Both the position numbers and the translations under genes were made by a program. Shown one piece after another: positions 1-12,000 of a stretch of DNA of 64,000 nucleotides. The notes beneath the pieces are model-generated. The model was not told the DNA's origin and made no database searches. It was given only the letters and a program-made list of their open reading frames with translations. The first letter of the stretch is position 1; each line of letters begins with the position of its first letter. Source of the stretch: Tetrahymena thermophila SB210 (lineage: Eukaryota > Ciliophora > Oligohymenophorea > Hymenostomatida > Tetrahymenidae); the NCBI RefSeq assembly GCF_000189635.1, contig NW_002476302.1, positions 186,001-250,000 of the forward strand, in the 5' to 3' direction.

Positions 1-3000
1 AGAAGAAAGTTAAAGCAGAATCTTAAATGTCAGAAGAAGAAAATTTGACAACAAAAGCTTCATTAAAAAAGAAAAATAAAGAATAAAAAGTTGGTTATAC
101 TGAAAAAGAAAAATCAGAATTACTAAAATAACAAGAAACATAAAAATAATAGTAGTTGAAGTAAATACTAAAAAATATTGAAGCTAGAAAGAAAGCTTTG
201 GATAAATTAGAGCAATCAGAAAGAAAGAAGCATTAAGAAAAAGAAAAGGTAGAAAAAAAAGTAAATAAAAAGAGTTTGTAGCTTTAAATGCTTGAAAAAA
301 AGATAGAGCAATTAAAAAAAGAACAATAAAATACAAATTTGAACGAATTTCACAATAACTACATGAGTAATTTCTTAAATGATGAAAATGATAGCAACAG
401 AAGCGTTTTATCTAATAAAATTGGTATAGCTTCTACTTAAGTTTTACCTACTTCCTTCTCAGATAAAAATATAGCATTATTGATTAAAAAAAATAAAAAG
501 AAAGAAGATAACTAGGATAATAAGAAAAAAGATTCAGAGTTAGATTAAGAGGCAGATAAAAAATTAAAAAAGAAAAAGAACTAAGAAGAAGGATAGAAAT
601 AAGAAAATGAGGAAGATATCGATGAAGAAGATGATAGTGATGATGATGACAAGGAAGATGAAGAAAGTATTTAAGAAATTAGAAAAAGCAGTAGAAGACC
701 TGTTAAATCTAAATAATATGAGGATTATGATTATAACTCACATAGAGTAAATAAAGGTTAAAACATTGAAGAATTAGAAAAAGAAAAAGAAAAGTTAGCC
801 TAAGATATCAATGAACTTTAAGAAAGAAAGCAAAGAGCTGAAGAAGAAAAAATAAGTTTACTCCAAAGTTTATAACTTGAGAGATAGGAATTAGCAAAAG
901 ATTAGAAAATGTATGAGGATATTTAAAATTAGAACATCTATGTAAATAATAAAAAGGATGCAAAAGCAAGTATTGTTGATGAAAGCAATGAAAGTGAAAA
1001 AATATCCAAAATTAAAAAAGGAAATAAGTTAAATAGTTAAATAGAAGTTGACTAAACGTATGTGGCTGAAGAAGAGAACGCTAAATAAAATAAATCTAAA
1101 AAGCTTGCTAAAGAAAAAGAAATTCCTTTAAAGAAAAAAGATTTAAAAGAAAAAAAGCTAAAAAAGAATGAAATTTAGTAGGAAAATATAAATGAAATTG
1201 TTTAGCCTATTGAAGTATAACAACAAATTATTCCTAATTAAAAAGTAGTTGAAGGAGAAAATGAGTTATTAGCTAAAAAATTATACAAAAAGAAGAATAA
1301 AGGTTAATAAGAATAGGAGATACAATAGGTTGCTACACAAGAAAGTATACAGTTTTAAGTATCTTAAGCTAATTTGATACCTAAAGATGAACTTTAAACT
1401 TCAAATTATGCAAATACTCCTGCAATTCTTGATAAAAAGCAAAATTAGACTGAAGAAAAATAAAAAAGTGGTACAAAAAAGGGAAGAAAACCTAAAAAAA
1501 ATTTGGAGGCAGAGGAAGAATCTTCAAAACCAGAAAGTGCTAGCAACGCAAGCAAAAAATAAAAAGGCAGTAAAAAGCAAAAAGTGGTAGAAAATCCTGT
1601 TGATACAGGAATGAATTTATTAGACATTTTTATGTAAGAAATATCTAAGGTTCATCCTGATAACGAATAATCAGAAAATGATAAAAATGGAACTCGCTCC
1701 TTAGGTAATATAAATGAAGAATAAACAAAGTTAGAAATTCACAGCTAACAATCAAAATCTGCTAATTTACCATTTAACGATAATAACAACTAACAAAGCT
1801 CCAAAGGTAACAAATAAATTTTAATTAAAAAAATAATTTTTTAAATTTAATATTTCTAATAAAAAGATCAAATTTTCCAAAAAGAATCTTCTGATAAATT
1901 AGAAGTTTAACAAGAAATTTAACCAGAAAGTGAAGAAAAAATTAATCCAGAAGGACAAGATAAAAAAGAAGCTTAACAAATCAATGAAAATTAAGAAAAT
2001 TTATAAAAAAGTTAAGAAAAGATATAAGAAGAGGAAATAGTTACTCAAACTGAAACTAAGAAAGAAACTCCCAAGGAAATAAATCCTACTGAAGAGGCAG
2101 AATAAAAATAAAATATTTAAATTTAAGAGTAATAAAAAATAGAAATAGAAAACGAAAATAGCTAAAATAAAGAAAATAAACATGAATGCTAAGAGGAGTA
2201 ATTATAATTACATAAACATGAAACTGAATAATAAAATGAAGACCTAAATAAATAACATGAAGGATAAGATAAGTAGGAATCTGAATAGTAATAATAGTAG
2301 GAGGAGGAAGAAGAAGAAGAAAAATAGGAATAGTAATAAGTAATTGAAGAAGAAGAAGAAAATGTATAAAAGTAATTATAAAAATCTGATTTAAATCAGA
2401 CTGCTCAGTAGCAAACAGAAGAAAATAAAAAGGAAGATCCATTATTAGAAGAAACTCATAAAAATGAAGAAGTCTTTAAAGAAGATATTTAGAAAGATTA
2501 AACTTTAACTGATGTAGATTTAAAGGAGCAACCATAAAACGAACATACTACTGATGATAATAAAATGGAAATAGAGTAAGAAGTTAGAGAGGAGCAAGTA
2601 GATTAGTAGTAATAGTAATAATTAGAAGATAATGATACAAAATAAGTTGAAATAAAGGAAACCACTATTGAAGATACTGATAAAGACTTAACTTAAAATA
2701 ATTCTGAATAAATCTAAAATAAAAATGATTAACAGAATAATGAAGATATCAAAGATGAAGAAGACTCTAGACCTGTTAATTCTATTGATGTAGAAAATCC
2801 TTAAACTTAAATTGAAACTTAAGCAGTTTAAATAAATGAAGAAAATCTTGAGAAAGTAGAAGAAAAATAAGAAGAAAACGAAGTTGAAGTAGATTCTGAG
2901 TAAATTAATAAAATTGATAAGAATGAAGACAAGTAGAGTGAATTGAAAGAAGAATAGGAAATTGAAGAGTAAAAAGAAAAACTCGAGTAAAAAGAGCAAG

Positions 3001-6000
3001 AGCAAGAATAAGTTGATTAAAAAGCATAATAAATAGAAATTTAAATCGAAGTAAACTAGGAAACAGTTTAAGAAACAACTAAAGAAAATGAAATTAATGA
3101 TAACTAGCAAAATAAAGAAGGTAATATTTTACAGTTTATTAAAAATTTTTAAATTAAATAAAGAATTAATAGAAGAAAAACAAATAGAAGAAGAAGAATA
3201 ACAATAAGAAGATGTAAAAGAAGCTACTAAGATTGCTGAATAAGAGTTCTAATAAAAGATCGACGTATAAGAGCATCATAGCACACAAGAACAAAATAGC
3301 TTAGAAGAGGAACCATAAAATAAAGCACAGAATTTTATTCCCTAAGAAAATTAAAATTTAGAAGAAGCTCAAAAGGGCTAAGGGGAAGAAGATTAATAAG
3401 AGCAAGTATTTCATGAAAAGGAGTCTCTTGTTAACTAATAGGAGAACTAATTTATGGAAGAAGAAAATTCTCTTTAAAACTAATCAAACCAAGAATAATA
3501 GGAGTTTCAATAAAATTAACAATAATTATACTAAAACTAAGAAGAATTTGAAGATGAGCTTGGCATTGATCAAGAAAGAAGGGATTTTGATGAGGAAAAC
3601 TTTTTCGATGATCTCACTCCAATTTCTATGCCTGAAGAGTAGTAGGTAGGAGGATAAAGATAAGAAATTGATTTCAACAAAATTCCATAGATTAGAACTC
3701 TTATAAATGACCCTTTCTCTTAATAAAGATAATAATATTAACATTAAAGTTAGTAGTAAACGTAGGCTCAGCAGTAACATTTACAGCAGTAGCAATAAAG
3801 CTAGAAGTAATCATCCTAATTTTAACAACTACAACAACAATAGTATTCGTAACTTATTTTATAATAATAGCTATAATAATAGTAGTAACAGAGGTAATAG
3901 TAAAACAAAAACTAGGCTGCAATGAAAATACAAACAAATGTAACTACATAACCAAACACTCTTCTTCAATAATCTAATTAAATGTAAAACACTAAAGATT
4001 AACACATCTAAAAACTATAAATATAATAAACTGACTCACAAAATAACTAAAGAGCTTAACTACAACAACAATAACAACAACAACAATAATAATAATAACA
4101 ATAACAACTATAATAACAAAAATAATAAATTTTAATAGAAAAATAAAAAACCACATAATAGGTTCACCAAGAATAAAACAATCAAAATTAATAATCAAAA
4201 AATGTAAATGCTAAACCATAGTATTAATCCGAACATAAAGAGTTGAATTAAAAAGAAAACACTTAACATATTTAAATCTAAAAATAATAAGAGCCTAAAA
4301 CTAATTAAAAAAACAGTGAATAAATGAATTTAGAAGGCAAACAAACATAATAAAATTAAAAAACATTAAATGCAATTGATGTTCAGTCTCATAGTTAAAA
4401 TCCACAAACATAAACAGTTTAAAGCGAGTCTTTTTAAGACACTTCTAACTAGAACTCTTAATAAAAATAGAGTTCTGAAAATAAACAGCATAAAAGTGCA
4501 GAGAATGAAAAAATGGAGATAGAAGAGACTTTGAGTGTTACAAATGAGAAACTTAAAAAAGAGAATACTCCTTTTTAATAGAGAGAAGAAATTATTTAAA
4601 CCCTAAAAGAAGAGAGTAAATTGAGTAGTATACCATCTTAAAATTCTGCAGCAGTAGAAAGACAAGCCCAACACAGTCCAAACTCTAAAGCAAGCAATTA
4701 AGATAGTAAACCCATACAAGAAGAAACTACCACAAGAAAGATTTTAAGATAAAAACCTAAAATAGACTACAAATATTCATCATAGTAAAATTTATTATTA
4801 TTATTATGTCTTTTCTTACTTACCTTATTTATTTTTTAATAATAGAAAATTGTCTGGTCATTCTTTTGTCTAAACAAAAACTTGTAAGAATCCTCCATAT
4901 AAAATAAAGATGTCTCTCCAGTCTTTAATAGTGCTAAACATCCACTCTCACTTATTTGAAACTGAAATTATAGGATTGGTAGGAGGAGTTTACGATGAAA
5001 CTACTCAAGGTAAATTAAGTTATTCTCTTTTAAAACTGACAAAATCTTAAAATAAATGTAGAAATAACCATCTAAGAATGCAAACCATGCAAAAAAATAA
5101 AAACTGAAGATGATTACCACAATGTAGAAATGGATCCTGTTGACCAGTAATTGATGATAAATGATAAAAAAACATATTAATTGAATACATTAAATTAATA
5201 AATTGATTAGGGCTGAAGTAAAGCAATATTTTGAGTCTAAGAATCTTAAAACAGTAGGTTGGTACCATTCTCATCCTAAGTTTAGCTGTTAACCTTCAAA
5301 AATTGACGTTGATAATCATAAGGCATATAAAGATATGCTTAATATAAAGGAATACGTTGGAATTATCATTAGTAAAAAATTACTTTATATCAGATTTAAT
5401 TGCTTTAAAATTTTAATTTAATTGTATTTATAGGTCCATACAATAAAAATGATTAAAAACCTTAAGTTCTTATTTTTGATGAACACAACGGCAATAACAT
5501 TAAATTGAACTATTAACTATTTGGGAGCACTATGGATAGTGAAATTTTAGATTTTATGGTAAATATTATTTGATAAAAGCATTTCTAACTATAATTTATT
5601 TGATATTTATTTAATTAGAATCAGCTTATACAAAATACTAAAAACGAATAGGGCAGAATAAAGTTTTTTAATTAATGGTAAATATTAAATTAGATTAATA
5701 TACTTATTTTGATGTTTATTATTCATTAATAAATTAGGCAAAAAGATATAACCTACAAAGATAAGCTGTTTCAAAGTCTAAAACAAATTGTCATTTCAAA
5801 CTAAAGATCAATTCAAAAACAGCTTAAAAATTAAATGAATCAAGCTAACAACAAAGAATAAATAGAATTTGAACAATTTTCAAATGAGTTATCTGACTCT
5901 TAAGAAAATGAAGAAGATAGTAGAGTCTTAAATGAAAACAATAGTAATTTAAAATCTTAAAAACAAATAGACAGCTCAAATGGTGATTGCTAGGAATTTT

Positions 6001-6224
6001 TACAATCTAATCCCTCTAAAAGACATAATCAAGAGAATATTTCTTCTTATTCTTAAAACCTTAAGATAAACTTAAATATTTAACCATAAGATTCACCTAA
6101 AAACGCTTCTGTAAGTAATAAGTCTGCTATGTAGAACAATCAACATGCCAAAAAAGCTGTAAATTCTGTGGATATGAAAAATGAATAGGATCTTATTAAA
6201 ATCTTTTAGTCTTTTAACTTATGA
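1..6224 (+). CDS. MYSM1-type JAMM/MPN deubiquitinase-like protein with giant Q/E/K-rich N-terminal region (5' partial)
   Basis: Predicted nuclear zinc isopeptidase, probably acting on ubiquitinated histone H2A by analogy with animal MYSM1. Exons: <3-1806, 1867-3120, 3164-4784, 4846-5009, 5062-5146, 5211-5371, 5434-5558, 5619-5677, 5738-6224. Each join keeps phase and gives 1,919 residues inside the window. The frame is open at base 1, so the start lies outside. About the first 1,560 residues are Gln/Glu/Lys/Asn-rich with acidic and coiled-coil-like runs; no SWIRM or SANT domain is visible in this part. The C-terminal MPN domain has the segment IIGLVGGVYDE, then EMDPVDQ, then the full JAMM motif: WYHSHP at about 5260-5277 followed by Ser and Asp at the canonical HxH-x7-S-x2-D spacing. 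The block IIISPYNKND follows, as in MYSM1. The link between the low-complexity arm and the MPN domain rests on the 4785-4845 intron; a separate gene starting near 4909 is the alternative. Confidence 0.8.
1483..1503 (+). other. AT-hook-like basic motif in the MYSM1-like protein
   Basis: The codons around 1483-1503 give KKGRKPKKN, a Gly-Arg-x-Pro core flanked by lysines, close to but not the classical RGRP AT-hook. It may help DNA binding. The match is short, so this is a suggestion only. Confidence 0.3.
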
Positions 6225-7407
6225 GAACCTTACACTCAATCAATTATAAAAGAGCTGTAATGACTCTTTTTATTATACTATGAAAAGCTAAATAAAACAT
6301 TTTGAAAGTTTTTACAAAACTTGTATTTTATTATTTATTTTTTACTACCTTTTGAAGGTTTCTTTCTTTCCTTTTTCTTTCCTACTTACCTATCTATCTA
6401 CCTACCTACCTACAAAATCATTCATATCATGCAAACCAAAAACAAATACCTACATATCTATCTAAATAAATACATACATACATACCTACTTACCTCTTTT
6501 GTCTAATTCTCCTACATTTCTATCTATTGCAACAACTATCTATCGTAGATATGTAAATTTTGATGGTTTAAAAAGAATAGAATATTATATTTTAAACGCT
6601 CTATATAAAGATATATAAATTAAATTGCTATCATTAACACTTTCTTTTAAATATTATTATAGTTTTGGTATATATTTGTAGTTTTATTTATAATTAGTAG
6701 TTGAATTAATTTATTATTATTATCAAAAAACTAACAAAATCTCATTTATTTTTTTGTTTTATTTACTATTTAATTCATTTTAAATTAATATTTTTATTGT
6801 TTTATCAAACTGCTAGTAAATAAATATCTTAAGAAAATATTTCAACTTCTTTAATAATATTAATTACAAATTTTGTACATGCATTTTAAATTATGTTTTT
6901 AAGGGATAAATAAATTATTTTTTAAAGAATGATTTTTTTTAAATGTTTGGTGTTAAGAATAGAGCTAGAATGAATGACCTTAGTATTTTATACAAGATTT
7001 TATCAAAGTTATTTTTAGAAAAATATGTTTTATTTAATAAACTTTAAAATAAATACTTGGTGCAATATTTAATATAATCGAATGAAATATAATGATAGAT
7101 ATGGAAATGATAGTTTAATGAATGGAAGGACACAGTCTGTCTAATCTCCCCTTTAATCATATATCAGCTATGTAATAAGCATAAAACAAATGCAAATAAT
7201 AAATAGAATAGATGAATGTATGTATGTATGAATAAATAACAAAGTAAGTAATTAACTGACTAAGTTGATTGAGTTTATTCTGTAAGTTTTGCATGAAGAT
7301 TATTTTGGTTAATTTATCTCTTCACTTTAAAATAATATTATTGATTTGTTTCAATGTGAATGATTTTGGGAGATGATTTATTTATTTTATTTTGCTTTGT
7401 TTTCCAA
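6225..7407. other. Intergenic spacer, 1.2 kb, between convergent genes
   Basis: AT-rich spacer between the 3' ends of the MYSM1-like gene (+) and the gene at 7408 (-). It carries CTAT/CTAC tetranucleotide runs (6381-6413), an ATAC run (6471-6494) and GTAT/GAAT-rich sequence near 7200-7240. No convincing coding exon was found on either strand; the short frame at 6321-6506 is repeat-derived. Confidence 0.7.
6381..6494. repeat. CTAT/CTAC and ATAC microsatellites
   Basis: Imperfect tetranucleotide repeats: CTAT and CTAC units at 6381-6413 and ATAC units at 6471-6494, separated by unique sequence. Confidence 0.85.
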
Positions 7408-8178
7408 TCAACCAGAAATCTTCAATTACTCATGTTCCTTTAATCCAGCTAATTCATGAGCTTCAGCTTGAGGATTTTCAAGTACTTAGTATAGAAGAGG
7501 AGAGCCGATTTTACGTGCAGTGAAGCAATCCTTAGCAACAGCAATTTTATCAGGGATTAATCTAAGACGATGCTTAATAATAACATTTTCAACAATATTG
7601 TAGAATTCTTGAGATCCTCTATTTGCAGTAGCCATACCATGAGCAAGATCAATTAAATCATTAAGAGGAATATAGCGATATAAACGTTCTTGGACTAACT
7701 TGGTTTCAATAACTTTCCAAAGAGCATCATCTTATACATTCATACGTCCTAAGAATGTGGCAATTTCTGCAAGGGACTTATTGCATTCTCTATCAAATCT
7801 TGTGATGTATTCTTTCAAAATAGGTGAAATGACATTGTAAAAGTAATTATCAATGGGAATTTCGTGGTTCCATAAATGGAACATGGCAAAAGAAAGCTAA
7901 TAATCGGTGAGCATGTATAAATTATCCTTCAAAATTTCACTAAGCATCTTGCAAGAATAAGCAGATTGTATGGCAAGGGAGAGTTCGACGTATTCCTTTC
8001 TCTCCAATTCCCATGGTTATAAATACTTTTTGTTGGAAGGAGTGTAATCTCTTCCACGTTGACTGAAATTAAAAGCGACATTCTAAACTAAACAATTAGA
8101 ACCCTTTAAATTATTCATAAGTAAGCAAGGTCTTTGACCATTCAACTTAACTATGTTGGTAATGATTCTCTTTAACAT
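7408..8178 (-). CDS. Probable mitochondrial helical protein, ciliate/alveolate-type, function unknown
   Basis: Single-exon frame of 256 residues, start ATG at 8178-8176, stop TGA at 7410-7408. The N-terminus (MLKRIITNIVKLNGQRP) is basic, hydroxylated and lacks acidic residues, as in a mitochondrial presequence. The rest is a soluble, mostly helical protein with regularly spaced Leu and aromatic residues, e.g. QPWELERKEYVELSLAIQSA. This pattern is reminiscent of helical-repeat organellar RNA-binding families, but no diagnostic RAP or PPR motif was identified. Codon use is that of a well-expressed gene. I do not recognise the family with confidence. Confidence 0.75.
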
Positions 8179-9077
8179 CCCTAACCTAGATTTTTTTTTT
8201 TAGTATTTTATTTGTAATTCTTACTAATTTTTTTGAGTTGAGATACTTTTCTCTTCTTCTTGATAATGATAAGATAATCCTTAAAAATCGACTATTTGAA
8301 ATAATCTTTCAATTCTCTTCTTCTTAATAAAATTATAATGTTTATTTATTGTATTATTTAGAATCTAACTCCATTATATTTTTTCATATTCATTTTTCAA
8401 GAAAAATTATTTATTTAATGCATAAATACATAAATACACACACATACATATAGATCTGCATACTAACATAAATGTATTCTATTTTTATTTATATAAGCAA
8501 ATACAATAAATAAATGCATACATACAAATTCGCGTATCTTAGTATCAGATAAAAAAACAAGTATCCAATAATCCCATAAAATAAATAAATAAATAAATAA
8601 ATAAAAATAAGTTTGATTTGCATGTAATTTTGATATTTTAAATAATATTTTATAATACCCTATTTTAGGATATACTTTATTTACTAATAAATTAATATCA
8701 ATATAATTAAGTTATAAACTAAAAATTGATTTTATAAAATCATTTTAAATCAGAGACGTAAGGAACATAACAAATCAATTTTTTAAATTGATGCTAGTTA
8801 ATGGAAAAAGGCTAATAGGAGGTTAGTAATTTTTTTTAAATTTGATTTTAATGAGAATATATGATAGATAGATATTCAATTTTTTAAGTGCAATTAAAAT
8901 ATTTATTTTAAAAGAAAATTTTGGAAATAAAATAAAATTAAATGTTTCAATCGAAATATTTTTTTTTCTTTTAAATTTTTACTTATGAAAAATATAATGA
9001 AAATAAAAATATATAATATGAAGATTTTAACTATTTTAGAACAAGATAGATATACATACTATGTTAGTATAAGATTT
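8179..9077. other. Intergenic spacer, 0.9 kb
   Basis: AT-rich spacer upstream of the 7408-8178 gene and downstream of the EF-hand gene, both on the minus strand. It contains CATA/CACA-rich sequence near 8420-8530 and an AAAT run at 8577-8606. No gene seen. Confidence 0.7.
8577..8606. repeat. AAAT microsatellite
   Basis: About seven consecutive ATAA/AAAT units. Confidence 0.85.
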
Positions 9078-12000
9078 TCATTTTATGGGGTAATATTGAA
9101 GTTATTCTTGACGTTACTTGAACACTTCCATAAGGAACCTGTAATCTAATTCGCCATTTTTCTCTGCAAATTTAATAAGACAGCTAAAATTTTTATCAGA
9201 TAGTCTTATATTTGACTATTCTAGAACTTGACCAATTATGTTCTTTGCCTTTTCATAAGTAATACATCCTAACTTGTGCTCATTCTTAAATTTATCTAAT
9301 AACAATTTTCTGTTCTTTCCTATAACGGCTAAGACTAAATCAAATTATTATGAGCACTCCCAACTAAATAATTAAACATCAAATTGGCCATTATTAGGGT
9401 TAGAAAATATTTAGTTTCCTTTGGATAAATCGATAACTTTAGGAATTTTTAGTGACTTATAAATCTAGTTACTGTTATTTTTCTTAAGATTTTATAGAGG
9501 AGATTAATCAACCTATTAAAATATTTTATAAAATTATTAACTTAAATAAAAATTATAATCAATTTTACTTCAATTTTTCTAAAGGTTTCCATCCACTCAT
9601 GAATATCTATTACTCCATCTCTTCTTATATCTATGAATTCAAATATATCCTTAATTATAGGTAAAGAAGGTAACTCACTTTATGATAATTATCCAAGCTG
9701 TATTATCAAAGCCTTGAATTCATCAAAAGTCATTTTTCCTGATCTGTTTTCGTTGTACTGTTATTAAATTAAATAATTAAAAAAAAATTTTTTTCCATTT
9801 TTTTTTTTGATAAGTCTAAATAATATTTTACCTATCTGAAAGCATCTTTTGGAGATAAAAGGTATTGGTAAATGTGTTTACGAATTTTCTCTAGTCTTGC
9901 CCTTGCCCTACTAACTAGTCTTAAATCAGAGTCTCTAGAATTAATTTTATTGCATTTTTAAATTTAAATTTTATTAAATTAATATATATAATTACGTTTA
10001 TTTAATTTTGTGACAAAACTCTCTCCAGTTTATGAGAGCACCACTTTTTGACTCACAAATATTTAAAACGCTATCGATATCAAATATAGAAAGACCAATA
10101 TTTAGTTTCTTCATTACGTTTCTGAATTCGAGATTGGTAATAAATCCACTATTGGATTTATCATACTCTTCAAAGAGATTTTCTAACACTTTGTCAGATG
10201 ATTTTACTAGCTTTTTCATTCTTTCAATAACACTTAGAGTAGAATTCTGGGCATTATCATAAGATATAAGAGATAAAGTAGAGTTAAATTTATTTTTATT
10301 CTGGCTGCTCGAATAAGGTGAAATAAACACATTTCCTCTTTATTTTTTATTAATTAAAAAGATTTATTTTATATATTTAATAAGCTAATTTACTCTTTTT
10401 AAACTTTTTAAAAGCTATTGTGATTTTTGAAAAAAACTTCTTTGAAATCATTGAAATTGATAGTATGTCCAATAGACCCAGCTACCCTGTTCCAAGCTTT
10501 AATCAAGTCTTCTTCTTTAAATCTCTTAGGTTGTTGGGCAAACACTTAAAGACAAAATTACTTGATAGAAAATATTTAAAATGAATTTCATAAAGTATGG
10601 GAAAAAAAGTAATACTTTGAAATTAATGTCTTTTCCAGATTCAGAAAAAGTTTGGAAAGCTTCCTTAGCATCACTAAATTGAGTTTCGATCCCCTCTGAT
10701 ATTTCCTTAATCATCATTTCAGTTGAATCGTAATTTTTTAGTTAGCTTACCCAGTCATGCTCTGATAGATATCCTTTTTTATGGGGATCAAAGTCTGAGA
10801 AAAGCTGCTAAAGGAGCTTCTCAGTAAGATTAAAACCTTTTAATACTCTGTTTTCATCTATCCATTACTTTAATAAAATATTTAATATAAAATCATAATA
10901 ATCTTTTGTTTACTTTAAATTTGGTATAAAGGAGTCTATTTTAGTGACCTGACACTATTTCAAAACTAGTCCTTATATCGGGATAAAACTTGGAGACAAA
11001 CAAACCTATTTAGTGTTTAGCATTTATTTTCCATTCAAAAATACTCTAAATTGAGTTTTGCTTTGATTTTTGGAATCCTTAACTCAATTCATTTATAGTT
11101 TGATTAAGTTTGGAACTTTAGAAAACAGAAGAAGAGTAAGAAGATTTTAGTTTCTAATTATTCTCTAACTTTACAGATTTGGCAGACTGAGAATTTATTT
11201 CATCAAATATTTACTTTCTATAAGAAGCAGTACTAGTAGAAGGATATCTGATTTTGGATAATTTGGACTCACTTGCACTTTATACTAAGTTAGACCCATT
11301 CTTAAAGTAACTTCTATCCTTGAAAGTATTTATATCAAATGAATCTTCGATAACTTTCTTAAAATCTCCAAACTAAATAGAATCTCTTTTATGTTGATCT
11401 ATTAACTTATATAAACGATCAAGTCTTGTTTCTGTAATAATATCTTGAGGAATGTGCAAAATATCAGACAAAAAAGAATGCAAATCTTTTTTTCCTATTT
11501 GACCATCAAAATCAATATCAGCAATTTTAAATGCTTCCATATAGTCTAAATCTGTTTTTTATTTATTAATTTAGGAAATAATTTTTAAAAGAATATTTTA
11601 ATTATTTTTAATCATTTACTTTAAGTTTTATACCATTTTCTCATTTTTTCTAGCATTTCAAATTGCCAGTCCCAGTTATCTTCTTTTATTTCCTTTTAAT
11701 CGGAATAAAAAAATTAAATCAAAAAAGCATATTATTAATTTCTTACTTGTTTAAAGTTGATTGGCTTATTAATGACTTCTAAAAATCTTTAATAGTCTAT
11801 CATACCAGTATTTAAATTATCCATATAGCAAAAATATCCTTCCTTTTATGACTAATTGAGCTTAATTATTTTATCTAAATTGCTCATTTCTGAAAGAATA
11901 ATAAATCCATCTTGGTTTGAGTCTAGGATATTGAAAGCATCATAATTTGAGATCTTTTTGTCATGTAGAGCTTTTCTAATTATTCCGTTCAAATTATCAA

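Noticed and set aside
1445-3780. Several minus-strand open frames rich in Phe/Leu opposite the first gene
   Set aside because: They are antisense shadows of Lys/Glu/Gln codons in the MYSM1-like gene.
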